Assembly: GCA_963662155.1 (NCBI GenBank)
Contig: OY759263.1
Span: forward strand, 27,344,048 to 27,408,047
DNA: 64,000 bases
Reading direction: 5' to 3'
DNA from: Lamellibrachia columna
Taxonomy: Eukaryota; Annelida; Polychaeta; Sabellida; Siboglinidae
Position 1 is the stretch's first letter, and the number at the start of each line of letters is the position of its first letter. This document shows positions 1 through 20,995 of this stretch, piece after piece. The position numbers and the translations under genes were made by a program. The notes beneath the pieces were generated by a model that saw nothing but the letters and a program-made list of their open reading frames with translations, had not been told where the DNA came from and did not search any database.

Positions 1-111
1 TAAAACAACACAGTTGGCGTTATTCGCCAGATGGCAGCACAAACCAAAGCAAATCTGCAACCTGGTGTAAACCAACTTAACTCCTATGGATAGATAACGA
101 TTTATTGTTAG
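1..111. other. Intergenic DNA before element B
   Basis: No gene is seen. A stretch near positions 11-50 (TTGGCGTTATTCGCCAG...) resembles 1625-1665 (TTGGCGTTCACTCGCCAG...), suggesting the edges of an interspersed repeat. Confidence 0.3.
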
Positions 112-1010
112 TAGGGGAAGGCAGTGTTATTTGAGCGATTTTTCATTCTTTTTGATGTCTAGGGCGCAATGATATTCATAATCAAAATTGTTTTTACTCA
201 CATAAACTATGATTATTAGTAGATTATTTTATACCAAAATAATATATTTAGCATGCATAGATATATAGCTGATTCAAATAGGGTTGTTAAGCAACTAACG
301 CCTGGTGTGAGGTAAGTTGAGCCACAACGTAGCGTAAGTTGCGTAAATGCTTTATTTGTATAATTTACGTAGACCTTGTACAAAATATCATAACAACTCA
401 GCCAACACATCTACCCAATGGGTGCAACACGTCTCTGACAAGTCTACACGCTTAATTGATAAGTCGACACACTTAATTAATATAGACTTATATGCCAATC
501 ACAAAAAGTTTTACTAACTGTTAATATGTTGCCTTGTAACTATCCGATGTCCCAATTTGCTCGAAACAATTAATTCCTTGATGTATTTTGGGGTAAAGAA
601 CACTCGGCTTCGTTCTTTAACCGCTGCTCAACTAACCCTCCTTCAGGTCTCAACTAACCCTCCCTCAAGCCTTGGGTTGCCCAACTAGCCCCGTTTCGAC
701 AATTAAGCTTATTTAATTAACTTATCATTAATGCGCGAAGTGATGTAAATTATCTTCTCCTCTGTGCATAGTTAAACCATTTGTAAGTGCACGAACAATA
801 AAGTCTGGTCACGTGCGTTGATAGTTTACGTACCAGCAGACATTAATAACAATTACCAAAAGTTTAAAAAAACATACTTAGCTCACATGTTCTGGCCGTT
901 GTGACAAATGTAACCTATTATATGTCAATCATGTTCTAATAACATGTTCAATCACTGGATGGTACCATGTAACTGTCGCTGCTGTAGGCAGATGCTATGC
1001 AGGACAGACT
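112..1010 (+). mobile_element. Element B copy 1: truncated non-autonomous DNA transposon
   Basis: Positions 112-590 and about 840-985 align by eye with 57288-57880 and 57881-57985/60296-60345. Shared blocks include the start GTAGGGGAAGGCAGTGTTA, the motif AGGTAAGTTGAGCCACA, CCGATGTCCCAATTT, and ATAACATGTTCAATC...GTAACTGTCGCTG. The second copy ends in an inverted repeat of its start. This copy lacks the matching right end after about 1010, so it looks truncated. It has no coding capacity. The superfamily is not assigned. Confidence 0.6.
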
Positions 1011-2434
1011 TCAATGGAGGAGCATTATGAACATACAGACGACTAAATGATGATTACTGGTTTCGGTTGATATTTCAGTAACTGTTGACTTGTATCACAT
1101 TGACATTCAACAGTTTAATCATAATATCACCAATTGGTAAATTATACCGAAATAGTTGTTGAAAATACGTCATTGGGCACCAATCTGTAACAACCAAATT
1201 GTATGGCTTATATATCATTATCGTGTTATTCTGGGCGTGAAGCCAGTGTCGACATACACTGACATTGGTATTGCCCGAAAGTCGTGAATTAAAACTAATG
1301 CGTAATCTGAACATGGATGTAATTCTGCAGAAGTACAAATAAAAAGCCATACAATATTTACGTACGTAAGTTTTATTACATAAAACATTTTCACAACGCG
1401 ATATCTCACAGCAAGTTATGACTAGACAAGAGTACGGGTGTCAGGGGCGACAGTTTCATTCGCATCACGACTTGACCAGCAGTAGGCCCTACTCAATAAT
1501 ACAACACAACACAGGTGTATGTACAGCACCCGAAGTTGTCGCATAACGTATAGCGTACTACTCCGAAGACGATCATTTTAACTTTGTCTTCTTCCTGTTA
1601 CGTTTACAACTCCACCAGAGATCAGTGTTGGCGTTCACTCGCCAGGTGGTGCTGTGTCACAGAGCAGTCCGAAGTGCAAAGTAATACAGATAGCATTTGT
1701 ACATTATTATTCTAGAAGACATCTGAACTTGCGGGACCATGTTTGCTGACAAGTCACAAGGCTTCATAAAGAGTCCGACGCGTCAACTATCCGTCCCTTT
1801 AAAACAACACACGTGCCACTCAGACTAAATGGTCTATCTACATATAATTTATCTTTGTAATCACAGATCAGTATTTACAGAACAGCATACAAAACACTAC
1901 TTGTGACATGACACCATATAAGGAATTGGTCGTTTGAATCACTAAACTATAATGAAACCTACACACTGTACATTTCCTGTGCATGTTTGTGAGTTTGTGT
2001 ATATGTCGTTGTACTAACAAACACGCATCTTGATTTTTTTTTAATATCTATCCCATAAATATCGTTATAAATATTTTGGTAACAAAATACACGACCAGAT
2101 GTGTATAGAAATATATGCGTCATTCTGGTGCAAGATATCCTCGTTTTGTCGAGTAAGTTTAGATGAGTCTAAACAATGGTGGAGTTGACCGCTGGTCGTT
2201 ACTTCAGTTGCTGCACAGTTTTCATGTTCGGCTCAATTTGATGCCATTAAGAACACGAATCAGCATCCAGTATCATGCTTGTCGTGTATACAAATTGATA
2301 TTTGGTCAGACACATCGTTAAATACCAGTTATGTGAACAGTAAACAATAATCGATCCATTAGTGTTCGGTACATCTCAATAAAATAACTTCCCCTGGTAT
2401 ACTGTCAGTTCTGCGGCTAGATTACTAGTTGTGT
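1011..2434. other. Intergenic DNA downstream of the tetraspanin gene
   Basis: No supported gene. Short ORFs here have no recognisable domain. The stretch 2521-2712 lies in tetraspanin intron 7 and is not coding. A TTTAAT at about 2038 (ATTAAA on the minus strand) could be a distant polyadenylation signal for the tetraspanin mRNA, but this is weak. Confidence 0.3.
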
Positions 2435-9789
<7,355 letters not shown>

Positions 9790-9929
9790 CTTGGCTGATG
9801 TCTTCTTATTTTCCACACGACACGTATATGGCAGATTAAACGACAGGCAGCTGTTACTACTAAGCCTTGTGACCGTGAGTCGTTCACCGTTTCACAGAAC
9901 GTTGTCGATGCCGAGTAGAGTGGCAAGCG

Positions 9930-9937
9930 TATTTATA
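9930..9937 (-). promoter_or_regulatory. TATA box of the tetraspanin gene
   Basis: On the minus strand the sequence reads TATAAATA in the context GCAGGTATAAATACGC. It lies about 140 bp upstream of the ATG at 9789, so a start site near 9905 would give a 5' UTR of about 115 nt. Inferred from position and consensus only. Confidence 0.5.
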
Positions 9938-10049
9938 CCTGCGTCACTCACAATGCGGCAATGGCTATTTTTAGACTGGCGGAATAGAGCGCATGACTCT
10001 GTCTACGCACGTCAGCGTCAGCGGTGTATTCACAGTTTGACGTCGCGCG

Positions 10050-10620
10050 TGTGTTGACATGCCTAGTCGTGCTCAGTCGTGCGTGACTGATAACAACAAT
10101 ACTATTCTGAGTTTCTGACGTTTGATTTCGACTGGCTTGTTAATCGCTGTTACGCGAAATTATGTTATAAAAAAATGCTAGCGGTCTGCGTGGTGCGTGC
10201 GTGCGTGCGTGCGTAAATACCGGCGTCATGTCATAAAGGGTGTGGCGGATCGAGCGTTGAACTATGACCTAGATGACCACACCAGGGTTAGACCATACGG
10301 GCGCCGTCAGACGTCCGCGCGAAGTCCGTTCCGCCCGCCCCCCTCGAGGGTAACCAAACACACATGTGGCTATTGGCAGTAACATAACAGCGCAATGGAA
10401 TATAGCCTAACTGTCGTGTTATAACTGCAGCGGGCTTGGGTGTTATAACTGCAGCGGGCTTGGCAATTTCCTGTGGAAACTGAGTTAGCTCTCGTGTAAA
10501 CAAGTCTGCCAACGGATGGCGCATAAAATGAACTCAGCGGTTCCGGCGGTGCTACGTACGTAGCACGTACGTTCGTACGTATGTACGTTCTATAAAAACT
10601 TAGCATTTCTGACTCTGTGT
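10050..10620. other. Intergenic DNA with short repeats
   Basis: No gene is seen. It holds a GTGC tetranucleotide run at about 10195-10212, a tandem pair of a 24-bp unit (TGTTATAACTGCAGCGGGCT...) at 10416-10463, and a palindromic ACGTACGT-rich patch at 10550-10590. Confidence 0.5.
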
Positions 10621-10621
10621 C

Positions 10622-10810
<189 letters not shown>

Positions 10811-12625
10811 TCCGTGCTATCACGTATCACTTGGTATGACGCCAGTTCCCATTGCATATAAATTAAGCAAATTATAGAATTATGAAAGGGATCGCTATCG
10901 ACGGTATTTTCTTGAATAGCATTGCTAAAAGAATGTGTGTGTTTTTGTAACGAATTCATAAATCATCGTTGATATTTACAACCATGAAGCTTAATCAACC
11001 AAGCCCATTATGGGTGGAAACCACAATTGTCAACTTCTACAGAATATCATATTTGCTCAGTTTTTTAGATTATAATCTACCTTACAGTACTTCTGCAAAT
11101 GAGATCATATTTCGAATGAGTGTGTAGCTTTAATGCGTGATGAAACTTTTTTTATATTGAATCTACATACGCACACCAAGTGTGGTGGCAATGATTCAGT
11201 TGTAGGCCTCTACAAAGGAAAAATCAAGATGGAAAAACGCATGTGTTTTATGGCATTTATATATTATGCTTATAAGTAGGTTGCTTATTTTCTTGATTTA
11301 GAAGCACAGCATACCAACATGTTTATAATTTACATATTATATAAAACATAGTATTCTACAAAGTAGTTCAACACAGAAATTGTACGACATAGTAGTTATT
11401 CCGGGCCCGCCGGGTATGATTCAGCCCGCGCTGAATCATACCCTTCGATCATACGCTCAGTCCAAATCAAGCAGATGTGTCACAGTGATCGTGACCTGTT
11501 TTGTCAGGCCTTTGTCATGGCTAAACGACAGTCGGGTGTGTGCGTCAAATATCACTATTGTGGTTATACGTTCTCGAAGTATTATAGAAATATATGGCTC
11601 TGCGGTGTAGCTGGAAAGGTAACATGTAATTAACTTTAATTGGAGTAATATGTTTGTGCGTGCGTGCGTTTGAAAACATTCATTAGATTCATGTCCACTT
11701 GCGACTTATAATTATGTTGACCTGACTTAGAAGTATGGACGTCACGACTAAGGTGGTAAACATTCCACACCCGTCAACACACAAAGTCCAACACACTTAC
11801 AATTAGACTCCATTAAAAACAAACAGAAACAAAGGACGCCGCGTCACCTCATCAAATTTAATCACTAAGCAACCTTCGACAACAAGCACTCATAACAGGT
11901 CATAAATCATTAGCACACATTATTAAACATGTACGTGAATGGGGGTGCTGTTCAGTAAAATAAAACGTCAAGGCGTGAGGTCGAAAACGCTAGAAATTAG
12001 AAACTCGAACAGGGAAGCACGATGACAAATTAAGTAAACTGGTTAATACGACATCAATCACGGCCAGGCGGAACACGTATCCAATGAATAATTTTTCGCG
12101 AACCGTCCGTCCGTTTCGCACCACTCTACCTCCGTTACTTCCATTAACACCTGCGCCGCTGCTGTTTACTCATTGCTGTACTGGTGTGCCGATTAGAGTA
12201 TGTTTGACAGGCAAGCCGCAGGGCTGGGCGGGCTCTTTGTGTCGGGGGACACTGAGTGGACCGATACCTTTATCGATTATGCAGGTGTAATTATTTATAC
12301 CGGGGCAGGTAACTGAGGTGAGGCTATCGGCCTACTAAAATGCCGGCTCCTGAGGCACTGGACTGTCGTGACCCTCTGTCTGCTACATTACCGTCTTCTC
12401 ACATCTTGCGCGTGTGCAGCCGTAGTCGTTATTATGTGTAGACCACAGATACGCACACATTCCGTGGAAACGTGTTGGCAAACCGGACTATTCCTACGGA
12501 ACTTCCAGAAGCGAGTTCCCGGTGTCTGCCGCTGGCTTGACGAATAGAAGCTGACTTCAACATTGCATCGTCGTTCTTCTTAACACAACTTGTTTCCTTG
12601 AATGCAACGCATACAAACACATGTA

Positions 12626-12629
<4 letters not shown>
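10811..12629. other. Intergenic DNA, no gene recognised
   Basis: Unique-looking AT-rich sequence. The only distinct structure is a perfect hairpin at 11412-11443. Confidence 0.4.
11412..11443. other. Perfect 13-bp hairpin
   Basis: GGGTATGATTCAG / CTGAATCATACCC separated by a 6-nt CCCGCG loop. Confidence 0.85.
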
Positions 12630-14020
<1,391 letters not shown>

Positions 14021-14150
14021 ATGAGAGCCTATTTTCTTGCGAAGATTACCTACAACTTTGACAGTGACTCGTTGTCATTATTAAAACAGGATTTATGGCG
14101 GGAATCGTTTATTGTGAGCCCATAAAATGCTGAAGAAACGGTTCTGCACT

Positions 14151-14562
14151 GATCGGCCACGGGAGGATCCTATTGCATGTATTGCCCTAGGATGACTGTC
14201 CAAGTACGTACTCTGGTGTCGTTGCCATCACTGATCGGCCACGGGAGGATCCTATTGCATGTATTGCCCTAGGATGACTGTCCAAGTACGTACTCTGGAG
14301 TCGTTACCATCACTGATCGGCCACGGGAGGATCCTATTGCATGCAGTGGCCTAGGATGACTGTCCAAGTACGTACTCTGGTGTCGTTGCCATCACTGATC
14401 GGCCACGGGAGGATCCTATTGCATGTATTGCCCTAGGATGACTGTCCAAGTACGTACTCTGGAGTCGTTACCATCACTGATCGGCCACGGGAGGATCCTA
14501 TTGCATGCAGTGGCCTAGGATGACTGTCCAAGTACGTACTCTGGAGTCGTTACCATCACTGA
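14151..14562. repeat. 82-bp tandem array, 5 copies
   Basis: Units begin GATCGGCCACGGGAGGATCC at 14151, 14233, 14315, 14397 and 14479. Two variant sites (TGTATTGCCC or TGCAGTGGCC; GGTGTCGTTGCC or GGAGTCGTTACC) are mixed between units. Confidence 0.95.
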
Positions 14563-15241
14563 TGGCACATTCAACGGTCTGTGTATGACTCAACCTTTGG
14601 CAGACATCCGGGTGGTCTTTCGCATGATTGTACAGCATTAATGCCATCAGTGTAAACATCGGGAGCCAATATCAAGTGGGTGGGCAAGTGGGTGTTTTTA
14701 GAACGAATACGGTTGTAGTTGATTTTACTAATGTACAGCTAGTAAGGTGATGTCCAAAATCAGACGAATTAACCTCAAACACCTTTAATAGTTAATTTGG
14801 AAACGATATGAATTTCTTGTGACTACTAGAACCCAAGATAGGTAACGTTTTCTCGTATTTCAGCCATGTTTAATGTTACGAATGTATGAAACGCCAAGAA
14901 TACATCATATGTGAGAAAACAAGACTGAAAACAATATGGCGTTTCTGCGACTTCTAGAAGGTGGGGTGGTATTTGTTATCACGGGTGTCGGTGAACTTTA
15001 ATGTTGGTGCTTTACATAAAAAGTTGGAAACATTCTGGGCTAAAAAATCTTAATTTTGGTCTAAGGGATCGAGCCTCATACCAAATTTGATGCTTTTATG
15101 CACCCAGCAACGGTGATTTCACTACCCCACCTGAATATACGTGAGGCAATTAATATAGGGTATATTCATAACTCCTCCGGTAATAAACCCGTATATGCAA
15201 CACGTGTTCAGTATTCAGCGCTACACAAAACACGGTGAACA
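14563..15241. other. Intergenic DNA, no gene recognised
   Basis: AT-rich unique-looking sequence between the 82-bp array and the Harbinger derivative. Confidence 0.4.
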
Positions 15242-15244
15242 TTA

Positions 15245-15981
15245 AGGCCGGCGCACACGAGAGCTATCAGCTGAGCAAACGGTCACGCGCGGCTGTTGGC
15301 TCCGCTGATAGCTCTAGGCGCGTTTCACCGCACACGATGAGTAAAGTGCTGAGCTAACCACTACATTTCAAGTCATATGACTACATTTTAATCACGTGAT
15401 TTGCTAAAAACGGCGTGTTCGGATGATGAGACAGATCTTCTGTTCCTGTTGTTGCTATGACGTCGTCGTCGTCGTTGGAGAGCGGCATGCCGAACGACGT
15501 GGGCCAGGGATTGGATTCTAAGACGTCAGGGACAAGGTGTATATGCAAACCTGATTAGAGAAGTAAACGCTGAGGATCCCGACACGTTTTTGGCAGTTTC
15601 ATCGACTGAACGTCAATTCGTTTAGCACCATATTGGCGTTGGTGGATCCACTTATAAAAAGAGGAGACGTAATCTTGGCAAGTTTATCCTCCAAAAGGAC
15701 GTCGTTCACAATTTCGCTGGTATATAGTCGCCATTTCTGAAATGACGTAAACTCTACGGATTTTTATTGATTTTTGCAGCTCAGCACGTAGCTTACGCGC
15801 CCCGCAGACGGTGAGACTTTGGACGCGCGAGGCGAAAAATATTAAACACGATAGATATTTTGCTCACCGCCTCGCGTGGCGCATTGCTCACGATAACCGC
15901 AGCGCACACGAGAGCTATCAGCTGAGCTGACAGCCACGCGTGGCTGTTGGCTCAGCAGATAGCTCTCGTGTGCGCCGGCCT
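15245..15981 (+). mobile_element. PIF/Harbinger-type transposon, deletion derivative (737 bp)
   Basis: Terminal inverted repeats of about 24 bp begin AGGCCGGCGCACACGAGAGC and are flanked by a TTA target duplication (15242-15244, 15982-15984), as expected for PIF/Harbinger. Just inside each end a second motif (GCTATCAGCTGAGC ... GGCTGTTGGCT) folds back, so each terminus alone is a hairpin. Between about 15420 and 15740 a broken reading resembles the N-terminal part of Harbinger transposase: GVYANLIREVNAEDPDTF, then FHRLNVNSFSTILALVDP and IKKRRRNLGKFI. The DDE core is absent, so it needs a transposase in trans. Confidence 0.8.
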
Positions 15982-16023
15982 TTACGTAATACGTAACTAT
16001 GTATCCCCACCCCAGCAGATATT

Positions 16024-16027
<4 letters not shown>

Positions 16028-16107
<80 letters not shown>
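16028..16107. repeat. (TA)n microsatellite
   Basis: About 80 bp of TA. Confidence 0.95.
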
Positions 16108-16111
<4 letters not shown>

Positions 16112-16224
16112 ACGGGTTCGTAAGGTTTACGCCACCCGTAGTTGTATTAAAAAGATCGAAGAGCTATATCACGGCTGAAATTACGATAGTTTAAAAAGTG
16201 AAATAAACATTAATGTTGGCGGTT

Positions 16225-16376
<152 letters not shown>

Positions 16377-16596
16377 GCAGTTGTTTCGTTGTAGTTGTTG
16401 TTGTAGTAGTTTGTATTGTTGTCGTTGTTGTGAACGGTGACTGTACCAGATTAACTGTACTTCGCCGTATTTTGTGCTAGTAAACATGTTGTATATGAAC
16501 CTGAAGACCCTAGGGTAACACAACGCATAATGGTCACAATGTCTACAATAAATAGGATAGGACCTACAGAATATTATATTTGAGAAAATAGTATGG

Positions 16597-16915
16597 GCCG
16601 ACTCAGTGCTAATAAGCATATACAAGTGTAAATTGGTTTGTTTTGTTTGAGTGTGAATGCCAAGTTGACGTAGCACAGATCGTAATCCGTAATTAGCAAA
16701 GAAAATCAGAACCTGGGATAACGATTAGGCCGCCGGTGATTCTCTGCCCAAAGTCACGAGTCAGTGCTAATAAGCACATACAAGTGTCAATTGGTTTGTT
16801 TTGTTTGAGTGTGCGCGTACGCACGCGTACGTGTGAATGCCAAATTGACACGTACGCGTAATCCGTAATTAGCCAAGGTAATCAGAACCTGGGGTCACGA
16901 TCAGGCCGCCGGTGA
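16597..16915. repeat. Direct duplication of about 150 bp
   Basis: The block CAGTGCTAATAAGCA...GGCCGCCGGTGA occurs at about 16603-16738 and 16761-16915. The second copy has an extra CGCGTACG-rich insertion. Confidence 0.85.
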
Positions 16916-17265
16916 GCAAAGTATTATTGGCCGTCACGACTGTTTGATAACGGTACAATTCACCAACATGGCCGGAATGCTAAATAACGATAAACGATAA
17001 ATTAGATGCATGACTTTTTTTAATGCAGGACACAACTGTGTCGTGTTCTGCAAGAGTTTCTCTAAATAGGGTTACACATCTTAGTGTCCTTTGAACTCCA
17101 GACGTCTCTCTTCCGTCTACCACGATTACTTTACACATGTGGGTCTCTAATCTACCAATGGAACGAATGATGTACTGTTTGTGTAAATGCTAACTACTGT
17201 GCATACGTTTACAAACAAAAATGACAAATGTCTCATAAGGGTGTGTTACACATAGTTGAATGATC
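16916..17265. other. Intergenic DNA, no gene recognised
   Basis: Nothing identifiable between the 150-bp duplication and the LINE relic. Confidence 0.4.
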
Positions 17266-18240
17266 GTTGCATGATCTCTCGATAAGCCGATGGTTTCCTT
17301 GTCGACCTGCCAACTTGGGTTTTGAGTTTGGATGGACATTTTTATCTTCTTCTTCCCGGTTCCGCCCTCTCGATAAGTCGATTCCATCCATCGCAATCTT
17401 CAGCCATTCTCTCCCACTCTTGGCCGCTCACCACTGCCCCTTCGAGATCTCTCTAAACGCTGTCCTTCCATCTTAATGTTGGACTTTCCCTTCTCCTTCT
17501 ACCACCCTCTTCTGTTTTCCGCGCTTTTTTTTGTCAAACTCTCCTCACTCATTCTCTGTACGTGTCCCGCCCATCGCACACTACCTTCGTCCTCAGGTGT
17601 TTCTTCCTTATGATCTCTTTTCTTAATTTCTATATATTCCTTCTGTCTTCTCGTTCCATTTTACATATTCTTCGAACTCAGTTGTTATCTGGTACATGTA
17701 GCATCTCCTCCCGTCTCTCTGTCAGTGTTCCCAACCCTTACATACAAGCTGGTACCACGCAGGCTTCCAACATTTTCCCGTTAGCTGTTTCTTCAACTTT
17801 CTGTCTCACATAATACCCTCAACCCTACTCCAAGCTGCCACTCCTGTTTGCAACCTCCTCTTTGCCCCGTGCTACCTCCCGATTCCTCACACACTGTTCT
17901 GCCCATGTACACAGATCTGTCCACTGCTTAATGGTCTTTCCGTCTACAACTACATGCAGGTCCAGCCCCTGTCCGCCTGTCCACATTACTTGGGTCTTCT
18001 CAAGATGCAGTCAGAGGCCATGTTTTTTATGTTTTCCGTTCTTGTAATGTCTTCTGTAGTTCTTCCTTGCTATCTGCCACCACAGCTAGGTGGTCAGCAT
18101 ACAGTATCTTCTTCAGGTCTTCCTTTTCCGAGACTTTTCCACTGATCAGGTTCATCACCATGATGAAAACCAAGGGTTCAGGGTACTTCCCTGTCTAAGA
18201 CATACTCCCACTCCAAGCTTTTCTGATGTCTGGCTCTTTA
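17266..18240 (-). mobile_element. RTE/BovB-like LINE relic (RT and 3' domain), broken
   Basis: Read on the minus strand, 17570-18200 gives a reverse-transcriptase signature with frame breaks (ILYADHLAVVADSKEELQ, preceded by VMNLIS). 17270-17500 gives the C-terminal region typical of such elements (SPTLRWKDSV, WERMAEDCDGWNRLIE). The palm YADD motif reads YADH. Multiple stops and frameshifts; non-functional. Confidence 0.7.
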
Positions 18241-18532
18241 TGCCTCCACCATTCTAACCGCTACCTCTCCAATCACCATCCACCTCACAACTTATGCCTT
18301 GCCTGCACCATTCTAACCACTACCTCTCCAATCACCATCCTCCTCACAATTTATGCCTTGCCTGCACCATTCTAACCGCTACCTCTCCAATCACCATCCA
18401 CCTCACAACTTATGCCTTGCCTCCACCATTCTAACCGCTACCTCTCCAATCACCATCCACCTCACAACTTATGCCTTGCCTCCACCATTCTAACCGCTAT
18501 CTCTCCAATCACCATCCACCTCACAACTTGGC
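18241..18532. repeat. 59/60-bp tandem array, about 5 copies
   Basis: The unit CACCATTCTAACCGCTACCT... CACCTCACAACTTATGCCTTGCCT repeats from about 18247 to 18530 with few substitutions. Confidence 0.93.
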
Positions 18533-18757
18533 CCTGTGTCAATCTTGAAAAATCTTGTTAAATGAATCTTCACATAGCCCGAATTAATCACAGTATTTCT
18601 GCCTATGTGTACTTCCTCCCCAAACCTACATATAGCTGGCGGATTCATGTAGCCGGCATACGTTTAGTTTCGTTATCTACACCCATCGACAACGTATTGA
18701 TGGTATCATTACCACTATACGATTCCAACATTGCTACGCCTGTACTCCAGGCGTTAC

Positions 18758-19031
18758 CAGTGGCGTAGTGACTAGTGAGGGTTGTCGGCGCCCGGGTGCA
18801 AAACACAATTTGGCGCCCCCCCCATGAATTCACTCTTTACAATGTATCTAATAACAAATACGCTGCATGACAAATTACTAATATACTCAACCAAGGTTAT
18901 ACGACAGCGGAATCGCGGATTTTTAATATGATATTATCCGCTTGATGGTAAGTTAATCATCGATTTGGCGCCCCCCCAGACCTGGCGCCCGGGTGCGAGT
19001 GCACCCCTGCCCCCGGGTCGCTACGCCACTG
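18758..19031. mobile_element. hAT-like MITE (274 bp)
   Basis: It starts CAGTGGCGTAGTGACTAG and ends CGCTACGCCACTG, an 11-bp near-perfect terminal inverted repeat of hAT type. Internal GGCGCCCCCCC tracts are typical of such MITEs. A clean 8-bp target duplication is not visible. Confidence 0.65.
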
Positions 19032-19428
19032 TTATTTCGCAGTGAACAGTGGGCAGCTAAACTCTTACACAATACACGTGTTTACCGACACCAATGGTTT
19101 TTATCAGCCGTTGTTCCCGATCCTGTGTTTATTCGTTGTCCTGGTAACGCGTGATCGATAACTGTAATTAATTATAGGTAGCATTTAAATAGGACGGTCG
19201 CGGACTGAGTCGTTGGTGCGACGCCAACTGTGGTGATCTCACTCTCCCGCCATGTTTCCTTCTTCCTCTCTGAGAAACAGCTCGTCAAATACCTTCAGAC
19301 CCTTGTATACCAGAAATGGCAAACTTACCATGAAATTCAACATGATGTGTTACTCCATAATCATGAAACACGAAAACTATCTGTACCACATGCGTACGCG
19401 CGTGTGTGCATACGTGTGCACACGTGCG
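19032..19428. other. Intergenic DNA, no gene recognised
   Basis: An ORF on the plus strand across 19230-19613 owes its length to the adjacent TG/TGCG repeat. Confidence 0.4.
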
Positions 19429-19431
19429 TAT

Positions 19432-19482
<51 letters not shown>

Positions 19483-19509
19483 TGTGTGTGCGTGCGTGCG
19501 TGCGTTCGA

Positions 19510-19553
<44 letters not shown>

Positions 19554-19575
19554 GCATGCGTTCGTGCGTGCGCGT
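19429..19575. repeat. (TG)n-(TGCG)n microsatellite
   Basis: TG tract 19434-19490 followed by GTGC tetranucleotide units to about 19575. Confidence 0.95.
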
Positions 19576-19984
19576 ATGTACGACTGTCACAAGTCTTGAT
19601 ATTATCTAATTAATCAAATAGAATGGTGAAGCTCTTCACTTCTAACAGGGATAACGTTCTGTCAGTACCAACCAGTGTACGCAGGGACGCCCGGAGCATT
19701 TTTGGGGGGACACATATTTTGTAATAACATACGCCCATCAGTGTATTAGGATAGTAAATTAAGGGTAATAATTAGTATCACTGATATAATTAATGTTCCA
19801 GTGGCAAGAAACTTCCTACATAAAACAGGGTGCTTTATGTGGACACGAATTGATCTGATTCGTACAGAAGAATTACAAAAAGAGGCCTATAGTACAATTA
19901 ATTTAATGAAAAACCAATAAAAATGTTTATTTCCGACAACACAAGTACTTGTTTTAATAAGAACACTGAGCTAACTTTGTGCTA

Positions 19985-20995
19985 ATTTAATAATAATAAT
20001 AAAAGTACTTATATAGCGATTGTCGAGATTGTCGAGATTGCTCTCAGGCGCTTTGCATACATAGTAGTATTTTACAGGCCATAAGTTGCTAAGAGAATAA
20101 TTATACTAAGAATAGTCTACACAAATGCTAAACATAAAAAAGAAATGCTAACAAAATAAACATGTTAAAATATTATATAACACTACTTTAAATATAATTA
20201 GTAATACACGTAAAAGTAAGAAAATTATCATGAAACTGCTAACAAAATTAAATATACTAAAAAATTATTAAAACTACTTTAAATACATTCGTTTATACAT
20301 GTAAGACTAGGAATATAACCATAGAAACTGTTAATACAATTATATAAAAAAACAATTCTTAAGAGCTATTCTTTAAATAAATTCGGTAACACAAGTGAAA
20401 CAAAAAGAATGACCATAAATATGCTAAGAAGCTAATACATACAATATCTAATGAATGCACATAAAAAACTTGTTTAAAAAGGTGAGTTTTTTAAAGTGTT
20501 TAAAACACTTGTAGTGATTTTGCTGTCCTAGGAGAAGGTGTTAAATTGTTCAATAGAACGGTGATCACCATGTGTGACAGTCTGTGAAGCCGGTACGAAC
20601 AAAAGTGCTGGCAGCGAAGCAGATCGTAAAGTTCTGTTAATGGGGCGGTAGTTAATTAATTCAGCCAGGTAGTCCGGCGCCAAACCATTTATAGCACAAT
20701 AAGTAAAAAGAAGCACTTTGTAAATCGGTCCCTAATGAAAGGGTAGCCAGTGTAAACGTTACAACACGGATGTAATGTGTTCGTTTTTCCTTGTACGGGT
20801 AATGAGGCGAGCAGCACAGTTCTCTACCTTTTGTAGACGTTGCAGCGCCGTCTATGGGAGACCATAAAGAAGTACATTTCCATAATCTAAACGTGATGTC
20901 ACTAGTGCGTTGGCCTTCTTTGTTATGTTGGCGATATGATCATTCCATGTTAATTTGCTGTCGATGGTTACTCTAAGGTACTTGGGGCCAGTGAA
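19985..20995 (-). mobile_element. L2/CR1-like LINE 3' relic
   Basis: On the minus strand 20520-20990 reads KYLRVTIDSKLTWNDHI, SRLDYGNVLLYGLP, LQKVENCAARLI and KVLLFTYCAINGLAPDYLAE: the thumb and C-terminal region of a LINE reverse transcriptase with an internal deletion. The (AAT)n run at 19988 followed by AAAAGTACTTATATAGCG is the 3' tail seen from the opposite strand, which fixes the orientation. No palm domain is present. Confidence 0.75.

Noticed and set aside
9790..9816. Longer tetraspanin start (extra nine residues)
   Set aside because: The upstream codon at 9816 is GTG, not ATG; MCCSKG at 9789 is the typical family start.
14151..14562. CRISPR array
   Set aside because: Units are near-identical over the full 82 bp with no unique spacers, and the DNA is eukaryotic.
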